The position numbers were made by a program, and so were the translations under genes. A stretch of DNA of 8,824 bases from an uncultured Chloroflexota bacterium (GTDB lineage: Bacteria > Chloroflexota > Anaerolineae > Promineifilales > Promineifilaceae). Positions 7,831 through 8,824 of this stretch are shown one piece after another. How positions within the stretch are numbered: position 1 is the stretch's first letter; each line of letters starts with the position of its first letter. The DNA lies in assembly GCA_937958365.1 (NCBI GenBank), contig CALFEW010000333.1:1-8824 (forward strand), read 5' to 3'. Under the pieces are notes generated by a model. That model had not been told where the DNA came from and ran no database searches. It saw only the letters and a list, made by a program, of their open reading frames with translations.

Positions 7831-7902
7831 TCAAAGATTACGCAGATTACGCAGATTTTTATTTTCAATCTGCGCAATCTGCGCAATCTGCGTAATCTTT
7901 GA
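7831..7902. repeat. Imperfect inverted repeat built from 9-bp units
   Basis: The left arm (7831-7857) is TCAAAGATT followed by two copies of ACGCAGATT. The right arm (7867-7902), read as reverse complement, is TCAAAGATT, ACGCAGATT and then two copies of GCGCAGATT, so it has one extra unit. Arms 7831-7857 and 7876-7902 pair over 27 bp with a single A-C mismatch (7849/7884) and an 18-nt loop. No clear T-run follows on either side, so it is not a textbook intrinsic terminator, although such a strong hairpin could still terminate or stabilise the transcript of the gene ending at 7776. It could be a dispersed intergenic palindromic repeat or the trace of a small non-autonomous element. Confidence 0.85.
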
Positions 7903-7926
7903 CAATATTCTTACTCCCTTTGCAAG

Positions 7927-7950
7927 CAGTTGGCTTGTCAGTTGGCTTGT
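7927..7950. repeat. Perfect 12-bp tandem duplication
   Basis: CAGTTGGCTTGT occurs twice head to tail (7927-7938 and 7939-7950), 39 bp upstream of the next start codon. It may be a replication-slippage duplication, or a pair of binding sites for a regulator of the downstream gene. Nothing in the sequence decides between these. Confidence 0.85.
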
Positions 7951-7964
7951 AATGACCTGATATT
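7935..7964 (+). promoter_or_regulatory. Possible sigma70-type promoter (weak)
   Basis: TTGTCA (7935-7940, five of six matches to the -35 consensus), an 18-nt spacer and GATATT (7959-7964, four of six to the -10) lie before the last gene and overlap the 12-bp duplication. A separate promoter here would fit the 212-bp gap, but matches of this quality occur by chance. Confidence 0.2.
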
Positions 7965-7978
7965 TTGTATTTGTGGCG

Positions 7979-7983
7979 GGAGG
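7979..7983 (+). promoter_or_regulatory. Ribosome binding site for the last glycosyltransferase
   Basis: GGAGG lies 5 nt before the TTG at 7989 and 17 nt before the in-frame ATG at 8001. This spacing, and the family-typical N-terminus MRVDMIILEYHP it yields, favour the TTG. Confidence 0.6.
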
Positions 7984-7988
7984 ATCAG

Positions 7989-8824
7989 TTGCGCGTTGAT
8001 ATGATTATTTTGGAGTATCACCCGATTGTGGGTGGGGCGCAGCGGCAGTTGGCGATGGTTGCACCGCTGCTGCAAGCGCAAGGCGTGGACGTGCGTATTC
8101 TCACACGTCGTTATGCCGGGCTGCCCGCCTATGAGATGGTGGATGGCGTGCCGGTTCACCGGCTGCCCGCTCCTGGCCCCAAACTGATGGCCGCATTCAC
8201 CTTCACCCTGTCCGCCCTGGCTGAAATCGAGCGACATCCACCGGACCTGATTCATGCGTTCAGCCTGTTTTCGCCATTGAGTACGGCCGTGCAAGCCAAG
8301 AAGCGTCACCACATCCCCATCGTCGCCAAAGTGCTGCGCGGCGGTCCGTTGGGCGACGTGGACCGGCTGCGCCACAAGCCTTTTGGGGCGCGCCGCCTGG
8401 CCTCTTACCGGCAGCAGGTGGACGCCTTTGTTACCATCAGCCAGGAAATTGACGACGAGCTGGCGGCGATTGGCGTGCCACCGACGCGGCGCGCCTTTGT
8501 GCCCAACGGCGTAGACCTGACCCGTTTTGCCCCTCTCGCGCCGGAAGCGCAGCGGGAACGGCGGCGGCAGTTGGGCCTGCCGGAAGGGCCGCTGGCGCTG
8601 TTTACCGGCCGATTGGTCCCAGAAAAGCGGGTGAATCATTTGCTGGCCGTCTGGACGGCCGTGCGGCGGCAGTTGCCCGACGCGCATTTGCTGCTGCTGG
8701 GCGATGGGCCGGAATTGGCAGCGTTGCAGCAGCAGGCCGGTGAGGGTGTGTTGTTTGGCGGCCGCGTGGACGACGTGGACGCTTATTTGCCGGCGGCCGA
8801 TTTATTTGTGCTGCCATCGGCGAC
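7989..8824 (+). CDS. GT4 family glycosyltransferase (3' partial)
   Basis: The first 278 codons of a GT-B fold glycosyltransferase are present and the frame runs open off the right edge. The N-terminal domain has EYHPIVGGAQRQL at 9-21, the glycine-rich loop position with Gln where many relatives have Glu, then PDLIHAFSLFSPL at 85-97 and AFVTISQEIDDEL at 146-158. The linker has FVPNGVDLTRF at 170-180. The donor domain begins ALFTGRLVPEKRVNHLL (203-219), followed by LLLLGDGPEL (234-243) and DVDAYLPAADLFVLPS (262-277). The E-x7-E motif would lie just beyond the window. It would add a sugar to the same lipid-linked unit as the neighbours, but the 212-bp gap and repeat suggest its own transcription unit. 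Start at TTG 7989 with GGAGG at 7979-7983; ATG 8001 is the alternative. Confidence 0.9.
   Translation, partial: MRVDMIILEYHPIVGGAQRQLAMVAPLLQAQGVDVRILTRRYAGLPAYEMVDGVPVHRLPAPGPKLMAAFTFTLSALAEIERHPPDLIHAFSLFSPLSTAVQAKKRHHIPIVAKVLRGGPLGDVDRLRHKPFGARRLASYRQQVDAFVTISQEIDDELAAIGVPPTRRAFVPNGVDLTRFAPLAPEAQRERRRQLGLPEGPLALFTGRLVPEKRVNHLLAVWTAVRRQLPDAHLLLLGDGPELAALQQQAGEGVLFGGRVDDVDAYLPAADLFVLPSA

Larger units (their letters stand above)
341..8662. repeat. Highly iterated palindromic octamer ACGGCCGT (26 copies)
   Basis: Exact copies start at 341, 371, 421, 832, 1656, 1881, 2100, 2298, 2597, 2973, 3228, 4044, 4143, 4283, 4752, 4809, 4983, 5210, 5489, 6131, 6655, 7040, 7234, 7549, 8283 and 8655. Being a perfect palindrome, each counts for both strands. 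At about 57% GC an independent-base model predicts about 0.2 copies in a window this size. Single-mismatch forms are fewer than exact ones for any given variant, for example ACGGCCGC at 758, 3563, 6937 and 7266, and GCGGCCGT at 3864, 4578 and 6159. Twenty-five copies lie within genes; the copy at 832 overlaps a stop codon and is effectively intergenic. The pattern is like HIP1 (GCGATCGC) of cyanobacteria. The function is unknown. Confidence 0.93.

Noticed and set aside
7831..7902. CRISPR array suggested by short regularly spaced units
   Set aside because: The 9-bp units are contiguous and inverted with no spacers, and no cas genes are visible.
7899..7904. Perfect TTGACA -35 box at the end of the inverted repeat
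   Set aside because: No -10-like hexamer follows at 16-18 bp (the positions read GC-containing sequence), so a promoter is not supported there.
7938..8687. Antisense 249-codon open frame opposite the last glycosyltransferase
   Set aside because: The + strand encodes clear GT4 motifs over the same bases; the antisense product is Gln/His/Arg-rich without a recognisable domain, typical of a shadow in GC-rich DNA.

Overview
The window is most of a Wzx/Wzy-type exopolysaccharide (or capsule/surface polysaccharide) biosynthesis cluster. All eight genes are on the + strand. GC content is roughly 55-58% by eye, several starts are TTG, and a palindromic octamer (ACGGCCGT) recurs throughout. No marker gene fixes the lineage. 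The protein style and iterated palindrome make me think of an environmental Chloroflexota (Anaerolineae/Caldilineae-like) bacterium, but this is a low-to-moderate confidence inference.

Layout: (1) 2-832, a membrane protein cut at the left edge whose C-terminal domain looks like a degenerate GGDEF domain; (2) 927-1688, a short-form polyprenyl-phosphate sugar-1-phosphate transferase, the likely priming enzyme; (3) 1688-2842, a GT4-type glycosyltransferase starting on the stop codon of the priming enzyme; (4) 2913-3593, a Wzz/CapA-type chain-length protein without a kinase domain; (5) 3654-5150, a Wzx-type flippase; (6) 5147-6631, a Wzy/O-antigen ligase-family polymerase; (7) 6628-7776, a second GT4 enzyme; (8) after a 212-bp intergenic region with a large inverted repeat and a 12-bp duplication, 7989-8824, a third GT4 enzyme cut off at the right edge. 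Genes 2/3, 5/6 and 6/7 overlap by 1-4 bp, and genes 2-7 look like one operon.

How it would work: gene 2 loads a sugar phosphate onto undecaprenyl phosphate. The GT4 enzymes extend the lipid-linked repeat unit, Wzx flips it, Wzy polymerises it, and the Wzz-like protein sets chain length. The degenerate GGDEF protein may be a c-di-GMP-responsive or purely structural regulator.

The most unusual signal is not a gene. The palindrome ACGGCCGT occurs 26 times by hand count (about one per 340 bp), where base composition alone predicts well under one. It behaves like the cyanobacterial HIP1 octamer. It is followed by T in 18 of 26 cases while the base before it is random, so the real element may be the directional 9-mer ACGGCCGTT. 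It is mostly read as Thr-Ala-Val, placing the same tripeptide 19 times across seven of the eight otherwise unrelated-looking products.
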